Origin: Hymenobacter nivis | GTDB lineage: Bacteria; Bacteroidota; Bacteroidia; Cytophagales; Hymenobacteraceae | Assembly (NCBI RefSeq): GCF_006439025.1 | Contig: NZ_RCYZ01000005.1 | Span: 248,001-312,000 of the forward strand | Length of the DNA: 64,000 nucleotides | Reading direction: 5' to 3' | Part shown: positions 16,580 through 26,989 of the stretch, one piece after another | Position numbering within the stretch: the first letter of the stretch is position 1 | Layout: the number at the start of each line of letters is the position of its first letter | Made by a program: the position numbers and the translations under genes | The notes under the pieces: model-generated | Seen by the model: only the letters and a program-made list of their open reading frames with translations | What the model was told of the DNA's origin: nothing | The model's database searches: none

Positions 16580-16636
16580 TGGGCCCGAACCAACGTGGGG
16601 AGCCGCCGGCCGTGGCTCCCGCAAGCCCCGCCCTCC

Positions 16637-17362
16637 TTGGTCAAATTCGACACGCTTTCCATCGTGGTGCCCGTCTACAACGAGGCCCGCACCATTCACC
16701 AAATCCTGGACTTGCTGCGCGAGTTGCAGCTCCTCAACGGCATTGGCAAGGAGATTATCCTGGTCGACGACTGCTCGACCGACGACTCGGCGGCCACCGT
16801 GGCGGCCTACGCGGCGCGCTACCCCGGCCTGGACCTGCGCCTGCTCGCCCACCCCACCAACCGGGGCAAGGGCGCGGCCCTGCGCACGGGCCTGCGGGCG
16901 GCTACCGGCGACTACGTTATCGTGCAGGACGCCGACCTGGAGTACGACCCCGAAGAGTATAACCTGCTGATCAGGCCCATTTTGAAGGGCTTTGCCGACG
17001 TCGTGTTCGGCTCGCGCTTCATGGGCGGCAACCCCCACCGCATCCTGTTCTTCTGGCACAGCATCGGCAACTACTGGCTCACGGTGCTCTCCAACATGAC
17101 CACCGACCTGAACCTGACCGACATGGAAACGTGCTACAAGCTGTTCCGGCGCGACATCATCCAGGGCCTCGACCTGAAAGAAAACCGCTTCGGCTTCGAG
17201 CCCGAGGTAACGGCCAAGGTGGCCCGCGTGCCCGGCGTGCGCATCTACGAAGTGGGCATCAGCTACTACGGCCGCACCTACGCTGAGGGCAAAAAGATCG
17301 GCTGGCGCGACGGGTTCCGGGCCCTCTACTGCATCGTGAAGTACGGCCTGCTGCGGGCCTAG
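16637..17362 (+). CDS. Family 2 glycosyltransferase (dolichol-phosphate mannosyltransferase-like)
   Basis: The protein begins at a TTG (16637) and has 241 residues. It has the GT-A core: [14 protein letters not shown] at the start, [23 protein letters not shown] and [13 protein letters not shown] with the metal-binding DAD. It ends with a [17 protein letters not shown] motif seen in DPM1-like enzymes. It lacks membrane helices, so it works at the membrane surface, probably on a polyprenyl phosphate. It is 112 bases downstream of the nucleotidyltransferase. Confidence 0.88.
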   Translation: MVKFDTLSIVVPVYNEARTIHQILDLLRELQLLNGIGKEIILVDDCSTDDSAATVAAYAARYPGLDLRLLAHPTNRGKGAALRTGLRAATGDYVIVQDADLEYDPEEYNLLIRPILKGFADVVFGSRFMGGNPHRILFFWHSIGNYWLTVLSNMTTDLNLTDMETCYKLFRRDIIQGLDLKENRFGFEPEVTAKVARVPGVRIYEVGISYYGRTYAEGKKIGWRDGFRALYCIVKYGLLRA

Positions 17363-17638
17363 GGCCCCCAGGGGCGGGGTTGGGCCATTAGCTATCGGCT
17401 GATGGCTAATATTCTTACTGACAGCGATTTACTTTATAATCAAGAGCCGTTTGGTTTAGCAGGTGATGGCTGTAGCGGCGCATCTTTGCGCCTTCTCGCT
17501 CAGCGATAACCGCCTGGCGGGAGACGCAAGCAAGCCGATGAATAGCCCCGGAGGGGCGGCCAGTGCGTACGCCGGTCGCAATGCAAATTATTGCCATTAA
17601 GCACCTTAACTATCAGTCATCAACTAGTGGCTCAGTGC
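17363..17638. other. Intergenic region between convergent genes
   Basis: No gene is seen. It has short inverted words (ATTAGC...GCTAAT at 17389-17410) and text such as TATCAGTCATCAACTAGTGG that resembles the second hairpin family. No clear terminator was found. Confidence 0.4.
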
Positions 17639-18148
17639 TTAAGTGGCGGCCGGCAGCAAATGCAGCCGCGTCACCACCTGGTCGACCAGGGTTTCGGGCG
17701 GGGCGTCGTCGGTGAGGTGCAGGCCGTAGGTGGGCTTTTCGAGCGTGTCGAGCTGCGAGCCGAGCATGTCGGCCTTCATGTAGTGGCCCTGGCGGTGCTC
17801 GAGGCGGGCGCGCAGCACCGCGGGGTCGGTGTCGAGAAACACCCAGCTGAGGGGGGCCCCGGCGCCGGCTTGCAGAGTTTGGCGGTAGCTTTCCTTGAGG
17901 GCCGAGCAGGCCAGCACGGCCCCGCCGGCCGTGCGCCACTCGCCCAGGCCGGCGGCCAGGGTGGCCAGCCAGCCGGCGCGGTCGTCGTCGGTGAGGGGGT
18001 GGCCAGCGGCCATCTTGGCCACGTTGGCGGCGGAGTGGAAATCGTCGCCTTCGTGGAACGGCAGGCCCAGGCGAGCGGCCAGCAGCTGGCCCACGGTGGT
18101 TTTGCCGCTGCCCGAAACGCCCATGACAATGATGAGGGGTGGGTTCAT
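17639..18148 (-). CDS. gntK: Gluconokinase
   Basis: The 169-residue kinase phosphorylates gluconate to 6-phosphogluconate. It starts with the P-loop IVMGVSGSGKTTVG and continues with the family motifs HEGDDFHSAANVAKMAAGHPLTDDDRAGWL, LACSALKESYRQTL and HYMKADMLGSQLDTLE. The length is usual. The longer frame starting at 18439 is not used because the ATG at 18148 begins directly at the P-loop strand. It lies head-to-head with the signal-peptide protein at 18258. Confidence 0.95.
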   Translation of the reverse strand: MNPPLIIVMGVSGSGKTTVGQLLAARLGLPFHEGDDFHSAANVAKMAAGHPLTDDDRAGWLATLAAGLGEWRTAGGAVLACSALKESYRQTLQAGAGAPLSWVFLDTDPAVLRARLEHRQGHYMKADMLGSQLDTLEKPTYGLHLTDDAPPETLVDQVVTRLHLLPAAT

Positions 18149-18257
18149 GGGCGTCAATAACGCCGCGAACCGGGCTGGGGTTGGCGCGCCGGATGGATTT
18201 GGGCCCCGGGGCCCCGGGCGGGCGTAATTTGCGGGCCCTACTCGTCGTTTGCTCCGC

Positions 18258-19289
18258 ATGATGTTCCGCCACCTTTCGCGCCTGCTGGCTTTGCCGCTGG
18301 GCCTCCTGCTTGCCGCCCGGCCCGCGCCGGCCCAAACGCCCCTCGGCCAGCCCTCGCTCGACGAAGCCAAGGTGCAGATCTGGTGCGCCACGGCCCGCTT
18401 CGTGTACGACGACGCCGGCCGGCCCAGCCTCAAAAGCACCGTGCGCTGCGCCGGCGCCGACCTGCCCGCCCTGGCCGCCAGCCTGCGGCCCGACAGCCTG
18501 CGCGTGTACTCCGTGCTCTACCAGCCCATTGAGGGCCGGGGCGCTATCTACCAGGGCAAGAAGGGCACGCCGGCCCAGCTGGGGGCCCTGGTGAAGGCCA
18601 TTGTGCAAAAGCTGAAGGCCTCCCCCGCCCGCCGCCGCGACCCCGCCCGCCTGGCGCGCCTGCAAGCCCTCGAAACGGCTCTGGCCAACTACGTGGACCA
18701 CGGCACGCCCCCCGGCGACGTGCCCGCCGCCATGGTGCCCGCCGCCCCCGATACCACCGCCACTGCCGGCGGCCTGGGCCCCGCCGAAGCCGCCGAGGCC
18801 CAAGCCGTGCGCGACGCCAACCCGGGGGCCATGCTGCCGCCCGGCGCGGCCGCCCCGTCCGATACGGCCGACCTGCTCGACCGCTTTGCCGCGCCGCTGG
18901 CCCTCATCTTGGGCATTCTCGGCCTGGTGCTGTACGTCATGCTGCGCATCAGCCTGGGGCAGTGGCGGCGGCAGCAGCGGCGCGAAACCCTGAGCGCCAC
19001 CCACGCCGCCGCCGGCGCCAAAACCGCCGCCGAGCAAGCCACCGCCGCCGTGGCCGACGCCGCCGCCCGCGTGAAGCGCGCCGAAGCCCTGGTGCTGACC
19101 GCCGGGGCCCCCAGCGAAAGCCCCGCCCCACCCGCTGCCCCCACCCAACTCACCCCCGCCCAGCGCCTGGAGGTGGAGCGCCTCGTGAGCCAGCGCGTGG
19201 ACGAGGAAATGGCCTGGCTCCGCGCCCAGCTGCCCGAGCTGCTGGCCAACGCCGCCGGGGCCCCACCCACACCGGACGCGGCGGAGTAG
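18258..19289 (+). CDS. Secreted/membrane protein of unknown function
   Basis: The 343-residue protein has a signal peptide (about residues 1-25, cleaved near ARPAPAQ), an extracytoplasmic domain of about 100 residues with two cysteines, an alanine/proline-rich linker, a membrane helix near 215-235 (ALILGILGLVLYVML), and a charged alanine-rich C-terminus (VDEEMAWLRAQLPELL). I do not recognise the family. The layout suggests an outer part and an inner helical part linked across the membrane. Codon use matches its neighbours. Confidence 0.7.
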   Translation: MMFRHLSRLLALPLGLLLAARPAPAQTPLGQPSLDEAKVQIWCATARFVYDDAGRPSLKSTVRCAGADLPALAASLRPDSLRVYSVLYQPIEGRGAIYQGKKGTPAQLGALVKAIVQKLKASPARRRDPARLARLQALETALANYVDHGTPPGDVPAAMVPAAPDTTATAGGLGPAEAAEAQAVRDANPGAMLPPGAAAPSDTADLLDRFAAPLALILGILGLVLYVMLRISLGQWRRQQRRETLSATHAAAGAKTAAEQATAAVADAAARVKRAEALVLTAGAPSESPAPPAAPTQLTPAQRLEVERLVSQRVDEEMAWLRAQLPELLANAAGAPPTPDAAE

Positions 19290-19479
19290 CTGGACGGTTA
19301 CGCAGACTGCTGGTTTTCTGGGCGCGGCCGGCTCACCGCTTAGTAGCGCGCGGAAAACCATTGCTGGGTTCCCAGCGATTACTCAAGTAGTCTGCGGTAT
19401 AGAGGCCGCCCGGTGCGAGCGGGGCAGCACTATTCTATATTTGAAAAATACTACCGCGCTCCAGCCTTTTTCTCCCCGT

Positions 19480-21723
<2,244 letters not shown>

Positions 21724-21826
21724 GTTGGGCCCCGGGGCCCCACCGGCCCAGCCGATTACGTAAGCAAGCGCGCCGCCGCCCGGCAACCGTGCGTAACTTG
21801 CGGCCCCAAACTGCTCATCTCCTTAC

Positions 21827-22057
21827 ATGAAAAAGCTGCTGTTCCCCGGCCTGCTGGCCGCCGCCCTGGTTTCGCTCTCGCTCACCTCCTGCGGCTCGTC
21901 GGCCGACCCCATCGACGACGACGCCAACGTGACGGCCCTACCCCCGCTGCCCCCGGCCCCCGACTCGACCAAGGGCGCCAAGCAGCCCGACGCCCTGCGC
22001 GAGCTGAACTCGGTGAACGCCACCCAGGACATTAAGAAGATGCAGCCGCAGATGTAA
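21827..22057 (+). CDS. Small lipoprotein of unknown function
   Basis: The 76-residue product has a lipoprotein signal ending at C22 (SLTSCGSS), then an acidic and proline-rich tail (PIDDDANV, LPPLPPAP). No domain is seen. The upstream text GCGTAACTTGCGG resembles a -7 box. It is followed by a terminator hairpin. Confidence 0.65.
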   Translation: MKKLLFPGLLAAALVSLSLTSCGSSADPIDDDANVTALPPLPPAPDSTKGAKQPDALRELNSVNATQDIKKMQPQM

Positions 22058-22077
22058 TCCCTTCTTTATCAGTTGCC

Positions 22078-22129
22078 AATGAGCAGTGCCCAATGCCGTC
22101 GAACGGTGTTGCGCACTGCTCATTTTTGT
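22078..22129 (+). terminator. Hairpin terminator after the small lipoprotein gene
   Basis: A 21-bp stem with three mismatches (AATGAGCAGTGC at 22078-22089 pairs with 22113-22124) closes on TCGAA and is followed by TTTTT. The arm is made of the same words as the family B hairpins. Confidence 0.7.
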
Positions 22130-22355
22130 TACCCCTATTGGCCGGGGTAGCTTGGGAGCAGAAACAGCCGGGCTCCGCTAGCATCCGCGCAGCGTGGCAG
22201 CTTTCGCACGCAACCAATTACTTTGGCAGTGGCCTAAAACCGGGGGTGGTCCAGCAACTTTTACAGTTGTTGGGCCACTCTGACAATTGCACAGGGGCCC
22301 GAGCTGTCATTAAGAGTTGCCCAACGACTGAAAAAGTCGCCGGACCAGGATGCCA

Positions 22356-22400
22356 GTAGTTACTTGCGCAGTAGAGATGCTTCGACAAGCTCAGCATGAC
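22356..22400. repeat. Palindromic repeat family A, half copy
   Basis: The sequence AGTAGTTACTTGCGCAGTAG followed by AGATGCTTCGACAAGC and TCAGCATGAC matches the right half of the family A palindromes at 37494-37579 and 53053-53163. The left half is missing. Confidence 0.65.
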
Positions 22401-22448
22401 CGCCTTGCAATCCCTGCTCACTGATAACTGCTAACTGCTACCCGCCTC

Positions 22449-22976
22449 ATGCCCGATTTCCCCGTTCTCCGCCGCGGCACTGCCGCCGATTTGCCCCAGG
22501 TGCTGGCCCTGATCCAAGAGCTGGCCGTGTACGAAAAAGCACCCGACGCCGTGACCAACACCCTGGCCGCCATGCAGCGCGACGGGTTTGGGCCCCAGCC
22601 CATCTTCGGGTTTTTTGTACTCGAAAACATTGAACAACAGCTCATTGGCCTGGCCCTGTATTACACTGCCTACTCCACCTGGAAGGGCCGGATGCTGTAC
22701 CTGGAGGACCTGGTGGTTACCGAAGCCGCCCGCCGCGGCGGCCTGGGCCGGCTGCTCTTCGACGCCGTGGTGGCCGAGGCCCGCGCCACCGGGGCCCACC
22801 GCATGAAGTGGCAGGTGCTGGACTGGAACGAACCGGCCATCGGCTTCTACCGAAAGCTGGGGGCCCAGATTGAAACCGAGTGGCTAAACGGCAACCTCGA
22901 CGCCGCCCAGCTGGCCGCCTACGCCGTGGGGCCCGCGGCGCAGGCGGCGGCCGCCAGCGCCGCGCCCAGCTTCTAG
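22449..22976 (+). CDS. GNAT family N-acetyltransferase (SSAT-like)
   Basis: The 175-residue protein has the acetyl-CoA-binding RRGGLGRLLFDAVV (R/Q-x-x-G-x-G/A pattern), preceded by YLEDLVVTE, and ends with WNEPAIGFYRKLGA. These are the marks of spermidine/spermine and diamine acetyltransferases, so an amine is a likely substrate, though this is by resemblance only. The last 30 residues are alanine-rich. Confidence 0.85.
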   Translation: MPDFPVLRRGTAADLPQVLALIQELAVYEKAPDAVTNTLAAMQRDGFGPQPIFGFFVLENIEQQLIGLALYYTAYSTWKGRMLYLEDLVVTEAARRGGLGRLLFDAVVAEARATGAHRMKWQVLDWNEPAIGFYRKLGAQIETEWLNGNLDAAQLAAYAVGPAAQAAAASAAPSF

Positions 22977-23042
22977 CGCCGGGGCCCTGCCTTGAGGAGC
23001 TAGCAGCTTGGCTGCCAACCCTTCACCTCCTCGCTCCGACCT

Positions 23043-23750
23043 ATGAACCGACCCGGTATGCTCCGTTGGGTGCTGGCCAAGGGCTACGGCGTGCGCTCCA
23101 TCGCCACCAAAGCGCTGGTGGACGCCAACACACTGTTCGGCATCGTCTCGAACACCAAGGCCTTCACCACGGCGGCGCTGGGCCTGCTCGTGGACGAGGG
23201 CAAGCTGCGCTGGGACGACAAGGTGACGGACTACATCCCCGAGTTTAAGCTCTACGACCCCTACGCGACGGCCGCCTTCACGGCCGTCAACAACTCCATT
23301 GAAGACCAATACCTGGGCCTGCCCGCCCACGACCCGGTGGCGGAAATGGTGGAGCGCATGAAAGGCTACGGTGGCGGTTACGACCGCGACCTGGCCACCG
23401 CCATGCAGCAGGTAGCCCTGGCCCAAAAGGCCGCCCCCAAGCGCCCCGACTACAAGCCCTACCTCGGCCGCTACCACGACGCCTGGTTTTGCGACGTAAC
23501 CCTCGCCGCCCAGGGGCCCCAGCTGTGGCTGCGCGATGCCCGCTCGCCGCGCCTGGTGGGCCGGCTGCTGCCCTACCGCGGCACCACCTACCTGGTGCGC
23601 TAGCGGGGCCGCAGCTTCCACGCCGACGCCTTCGTCACCTTCGCCCTCGACGAAAAAGGCCAGGCCACCGGCCTGAAAATAAAGCCCGTATCGGAGGAAA
23701 CCGATTTCAGCTACGACTTCCAGGATCTGGACTTGCAGCGCGTGCCGTAG
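23043..23750 (+). pseudogene. Decayed serine hydrolase (beta-lactamase family), internal deletion plus nonsense codon
   Basis: The N-terminus has the class C-like active-site motif SNTKAF (SxxK) and VDEGKLRWDDKVTDYIPEFKLYDP, then the sequence jumps to VNNSIEDQYLGLP, so the central domain with the YxN motif is missing. The frame stops at TAG 23601-23603. The next 48 codons (to the TAG at 23748-23750) stay in frame and encode the normal C-terminus (FALDEKGQATGLKI...DLDLQRVP). A TGG-to-TAG change would explain it. A full family member is about 500-600 residues; here 186 plus 48 remain. It is very unlikely to be active. Confidence 0.85.
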
Positions 23751-23783
23751 GGCCCCGGGCGGCGCGGCCGGGGGCCCTGCGGC

Positions 23784-24662
23784 TTAGTTAAAAATCTTCG
23801 GGGCGGGCGCGGTTACGTCCGTGTCGAGCTTGCCCGACAGGCCCGCGATGACCTCGGCGGCCTCGGCCCGCTTCTCAAATTCCAGGATGAGGTGGCCGCC
23901 GAGCAGCACGTTCAGGTTGCCGTTGATTTGGGCCAGCTCGTCGTACACCCCGGCGCGCCGGGCCGACGGCTGCTCGCGCCGCAGGCCCCGCCGCCGGGCA
24001 AACCAGCCGAACAGCTTGATCCAGGGGTAGTACAGGGGCAGCAGGGCCAGCGAGGTATAATTTACCCGGCTGGGGTGCACTTCCACGAGGCCCATTCCCG
24101 AGAGCTCGGCCAGCACCCGCTGCCGGGTGATGTTGGCGAAGAAAATATGGCCGAGGTACACGTCGTTGATGGACTTAGCATTTTCGGCGGCCCACACCGA
24201 ATCTATCTCGTTGGGGGGCATGATGCGGTAGGTTTCGCTCTCCAGCAGGGAGTAGCTGGCGCGGGTGCGCAGGTTGGAGTAGTTGGGGGTGGTGATGATG
24301 GCCCGGCCGCCCGGCCGCAAGATGCGGTTCAGCTCCTGAAACAGGTGCAACTGGTTGGGCATGTGCTCGATGCCCTCCTGGCAAATTACCCAGTCGAAGC
24401 TGGCGGGTGCGAAGGGCAGCGTTTCGTTCAGGTTACCTTTCACGCACGGAATAGCAGGGTAGCGGAAGATTTCCGGGTACAGGTCGGCGCCCGTCACCCG
24501 GGCCCCCAGGCCGGTCAGGAAGTGGGCCGTGTCGCCGTAGCCGGCGGGCAGGTCCAGCACGTCCTTGCCCGCCAAATCCGCTTTCCGGCGGCGCAGCAGC
24601 GCGTAGAAAATATCCTTGATGTTTTTACTTCCGAAGAAAGCCGGCGGTGAAAATGCAATCAT
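23784..24662 (-). CDS. Class I SAM-dependent methyltransferase
   Basis: The 292-residue protein has the SAM-binding DVLDLPAGYGDTAHFL at residues 35-50, the acidic GADLYPE, and the post-I motifs DWVICQEGIEHMPNQL and LRPGGRAIITTPN of ubiquinone-type methyltransferases. The second half has a hydrophobic patch (SLALLPLYYPWIKLFGW) that may touch the membrane. Its substrate is unknown. The start codon lies only 21 bases from a run of seven GGCAC units, which may influence expression. Confidence 0.88.
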   Translation of the reverse strand: MIAFSPPAFFGSKNIKDIFYALLRRRKADLAGKDVLDLPAGYGDTAHFLTGLGARVTGADLYPEIFRYPAIPCVKGNLNETLPFAPASFDWVICQEGIEHMPNQLHLFQELNRILRPGGRAIITTPNYSNLRTRASYSLLESETYRIMPPNEIDSVWAAENAKSINDVYLGHIFFANITRQRVLAELSGMGLVEVHPSRVNYTSLALLPLYYPWIKLFGWFARRRGLRREQPSARRAGVYDELAQINGNLNVLLGGHLILEFEKRAEAAEVIAGLSGKLDTDVTAPAPKIFN

Positions 24663-24682
24663 GCGGCGAAGTTATACCTTCC

Positions 24683-24717
24683 GGCACGGCACGGCACGGC
24701 ACGGCACGGCACGGCAC
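24683..24717. repeat. Pentanucleotide tandem repeat (GGCAC)7
   Basis: Seven perfect copies of GGCAC lie in the 5' region of the minus-strand methyltransferase, ending 21 bases from its ATG. Repeats of this kind change length by slippage. Being outside the frame, a change would alter spacing of promoter or leader and not the protein. Confidence 0.9.
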
Positions 24718-24723
24718 AAAAAA

Positions 24724-24745
24724 TTGATAATTAATTAATTATCAA
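24724..24745. promoter_or_regulatory. Perfect 22-bp AT palindrome
   Basis: TTGATAATTAATTAATTATCAA is here split as TTGATAATTAA and its exact reverse complement. It lies just upstream of the GGCAC run, between the methyltransferase start and the end of the metalloprotease gene. It could be a regulator-binding site or part of a promoter; there is no direct evidence. Confidence 0.45.
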
Positions 24746-24800
24746 AAGCGCTTTTGGATACTGGTCGGGCAAAAGCCATTTTTAGCCCCCCGTCGGCCTC

Positions 24801-26963
24801 CTACAAGCGCAGGAACTTGCGGCTCTGGGAGCGGCCGTTTTCGTCCTGCCAGCGGAAGAGGTAGAAGCCCGGCGGCAGGGCCCCCACGTCGAAGGTGAGC
24901 ACGTTGAGGCCGGGCTGCACGGCGGCGGCGGCCAGGCGGTAGCGCCGGCCCAGTTCGTCGTAGATGCTGTAAACCAGCGATGTGGCACCGCCCGCAGCTG
25001 GGTACTGGAGGCTGAGCCGCGTGCCAGTGACGGGGTTAGGGAACAGGTCGGCCACCGGGGCGGCGGCGGGGGCCACGGGCAGGGGCGCGGCGTAGTCGCG
25101 GGTGCCGTCGGGGCGCAGCAGGGCCAGGCGGTAGTACACGAGGCGGGCGGCGGGCTGGGCATCAGTTACCTGGTAATTGCCGCCGGGGGCCCCCAGCGCC
25201 ACGGTGGCCACGGGCAGCCAGCCGGCAGTGGCCGCGGCGGTGTCGAGGCCGGCGCTGCGCTCCACCACGAAGCCCGCGAGGAAGCACTCGGCCTGGGTGG
25301 CCCAGCGCAGCACGGGCCCCGGGGCCCCGGCCTCCACGGCGGCGCTGAGGGCCGTGAGCGGGGCCGGCAGCAGCGCCGGCCCGCCGCAGCCGCGGTTGCG
25401 GAAGCTGCGGGTGCGCAGCACCAGCCGGCCGCCGGCCACGTCGCTTTCAGCGGATAGGCGGCGCGAGTTTTGGCCCCGCGACACGGCGTAGTGCATGATG
25501 GCCCCCGGCCGAATGAGGTGCGCCAGCTGTTGGGCGTGACCTAGCTCGTGTACCGCTACCGTTTCAAAATCAATGCTTAAGCCCAGGGCCAGCGCCGGCC
25601 CAAACTGAAACACCGCCGCGGTGCTGAACTGCATGTCCACCTCGCCCACGTAAAAAATCACCGAGCGGTCGGCCGCGAAGCAGCCTTGGTAGTAGCTGGT
25701 GGTGCGGCCCAGCACACCGGCCGGCAGCGCGGTGCTGGCCAGGTCGAAGGCCACGGTGCTCTGGCCGTCGCTGGCGATGTCGTTGGTGGGGGCGGCGTCG
25801 CCCAGGGCCCAGTTCATGCCCGTTTGGCAGCGCCAGCTGGCCAGGGCCCGCTGCCAGGCCGCGCTGGCGGCGGCGTTGTCGGCGAAGTTGGGGGCGAAGT
25901 GGAAGGTGATGCCGCCCAGTCCGTTGGTGGCCACGTGGTTGGGGCGCTGCACGGTGGGCTGGGCGTCGGTGCTTTTTACGTTGCTGAGGGCGTACACCAC
26001 CGTGAGCAGCTGGGGGCTGGCCCCCACCGTGCCGCCGTCGGGCGTGACGCGCACCAGGCCCGAGCCCGCCGGGTGCCCGCCCACCCCCGTCGACGGCACC
26101 CGCACCTGGATGGCCCCGTCGGCCCAGGCCAGGTAGTCGGCGGCCAGCGGCTGCTCGAAGGTGCGCCCGCCGTCGTCGGCGTTGGCAAATTCCACGAAGC
26201 CCGCGCCCCGCGCCTCCCCAAACCCGCTGCCCCGGATAGTGAGCACCGCCCCGGTGCCGGCCGTGAGCTGCGCCGGCTGGATGCCCGAAATGGTGGCCAC
26301 CGCGGTGCCCTTGGCCGCGGCCAGCCGGCGCGCTTGGGCTACGGCCAGCGCAGGGTTGGGCTGCAAGGCGCGGCGCGTTTGGGCCCCCTGCGGGTCAAGG
26401 GCTTGGTAGAACGCAGCGTCGATGGCCGGGTAGGCGCGCACCGGGTCGGCCGCCGTGGCGTGGGCCAGGTCGTAGGCCACGAAGCCCTGGGCGCTGCCGT
26501 AAGCCGCATAGGCGGGTCCCGTCAGGCCCAGCCCAGGCCACGGCGCGGGCGCCAGAAACAGCACGCCCTGCTGGCCAGGCGCCAGGCGCAGCGTGTTGGT
26601 AAGTACTTGCTGATTAAGCCCTAGCTGGCCGCCCTCGGTAACGACCACCAGGCCAACGGTGTCGGCGGCGCTGCCTTTTAATAGACTAAAAACCCGCAGC
26701 CGGTGCCGGGTGAAGAGGTGGCGGTGACCGGCATCCCAGAAGCTTTGCGCATCCAGCACTTGGGCCTCGGCGATGAGCGGGGCCCCGGCAGCCCGGGCGG
26801 CGGGCGCCAACGGCACCAAGCCGCAGGCCACTTCGGCAGCGGCGGGGCCTTGGGCGGCGGCAGGGGCCCCGGGGCCCTGGGCGGCGGCAGGCCCAGCCAG
26901 GGCCCCTGCGGCCAGCGCCAGTAGCGCCGCCCAGCGGCAAGCATTCGTAAAAGGAAGCGGCAT
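24801..26963 (-). CDS. Secreted metzincin-like metalloprotease with IPT/TIG domain and T9SS sorting domain
   Basis: The 720-residue protein has a signal peptide (about 1-29), an uncharacterised N-terminal region, an IPT/TIG-like domain (about 225-330, with ISGIQPAQLTAGTGAVLTI), and a catalytic domain with the zinc motif HELGHAQQLAH (H472, E473, H476, H482). A possible Met-turn M490 follows (GAIMHY). The C-terminus (DLFPNPVTG...FYLFRWQDENGRSQSRKFLRL) is a type A sorting domain of the type IX secretion system, so it is exported and anchored or released outside. A Fibronectin-like region (about 555-640) lies before it. It is 26 bases behind the GH43 gene. Confidence 0.88.
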   Translation of the reverse strand: MPLPFTNACRWAALLALAAGALAGPAAAQGPGAPAAAQGPAAAEVACGLVPLAPAARAAGAPLIAEAQVLDAQSFWDAGHRHLFTRHRLRVFSLLKGSAADTVGLVVVTEGGQLGLNQQVLTNTLRLAPGQQGVLFLAPAPWPGLGLTGPAYAAYGSAQGFVAYDLAHATAADPVRAYPAIDAAFYQALDPQGAQTRRALQPNPALAVAQARRLAAAKGTAVATISGIQPAQLTAGTGAVLTIRGSGFGEARGAGFVEFANADDGGRTFEQPLAADYLAWADGAIQVRVPSTGVGGHPAGSGLVRVTPDGGTVGASPQLLTVVYALSNVKSTDAQPTVQRPNHVATNGLGGITFHFAPNFADNAAASAAWQRALASWRCQTGMNWALGDAAPTNDIASDGQSTVAFDLASTALPAGVLGRTTSYYQGCFAADRSVIFYVGEVDMQFSTAAVFQFGPALALGLSIDFETVAVHELGHAQQLAHLIRPGAIMHYAVSRGQNSRRLSAESDVAGGRLVLRTRSFRNRGCGGPALLPAPLTALSAAVEAGAPGPVLRWATQAECFLAGFVVERSAGLDTAAATAGWLPVATVALGAPGGNYQVTDAQPAARLVYYRLALLRPDGTRDYAAPLPVAPAAAPVADLFPNPVTGTRLSLQYPAAGGATSLVYSIYDELGRRYRLAAAAVQPGLNVLTFDVGALPPGFYLFRWQDENGRSQSRKFLRL

Positions 26964-26989
26964 AGACGGCGGCGCGGGGGTGGGAAAGC

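Larger units (their letters stand above)
22058..22448. other. Repeat-rich intergenic region
   Basis: It holds a terminator hairpin at 22078-22129, a looser inverted repeat (GTTGGGC at 22268 with GCCCAAC at 22318), a half copy of family A at 22356-22400, and a run of CACTGATAACTGCTAACTGC words at 22419-22440. No gene is seen. Confidence 0.6.

Noticed and set aside
17613..19361. Minus-strand open frame of 582 codons opposite the protein at 18258-19289
   Set aside because: It is Gly/His-rich with no motif, and it lies antisense to two genes with clear signals (gluconokinase is in another frame of the same strand). Long antisense frames are common at this GC content.
24683..24717. GGCAC run as a CRISPR or other array
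   Set aside because: The units are five bases with no spacers; it is a simple tandem repeat.
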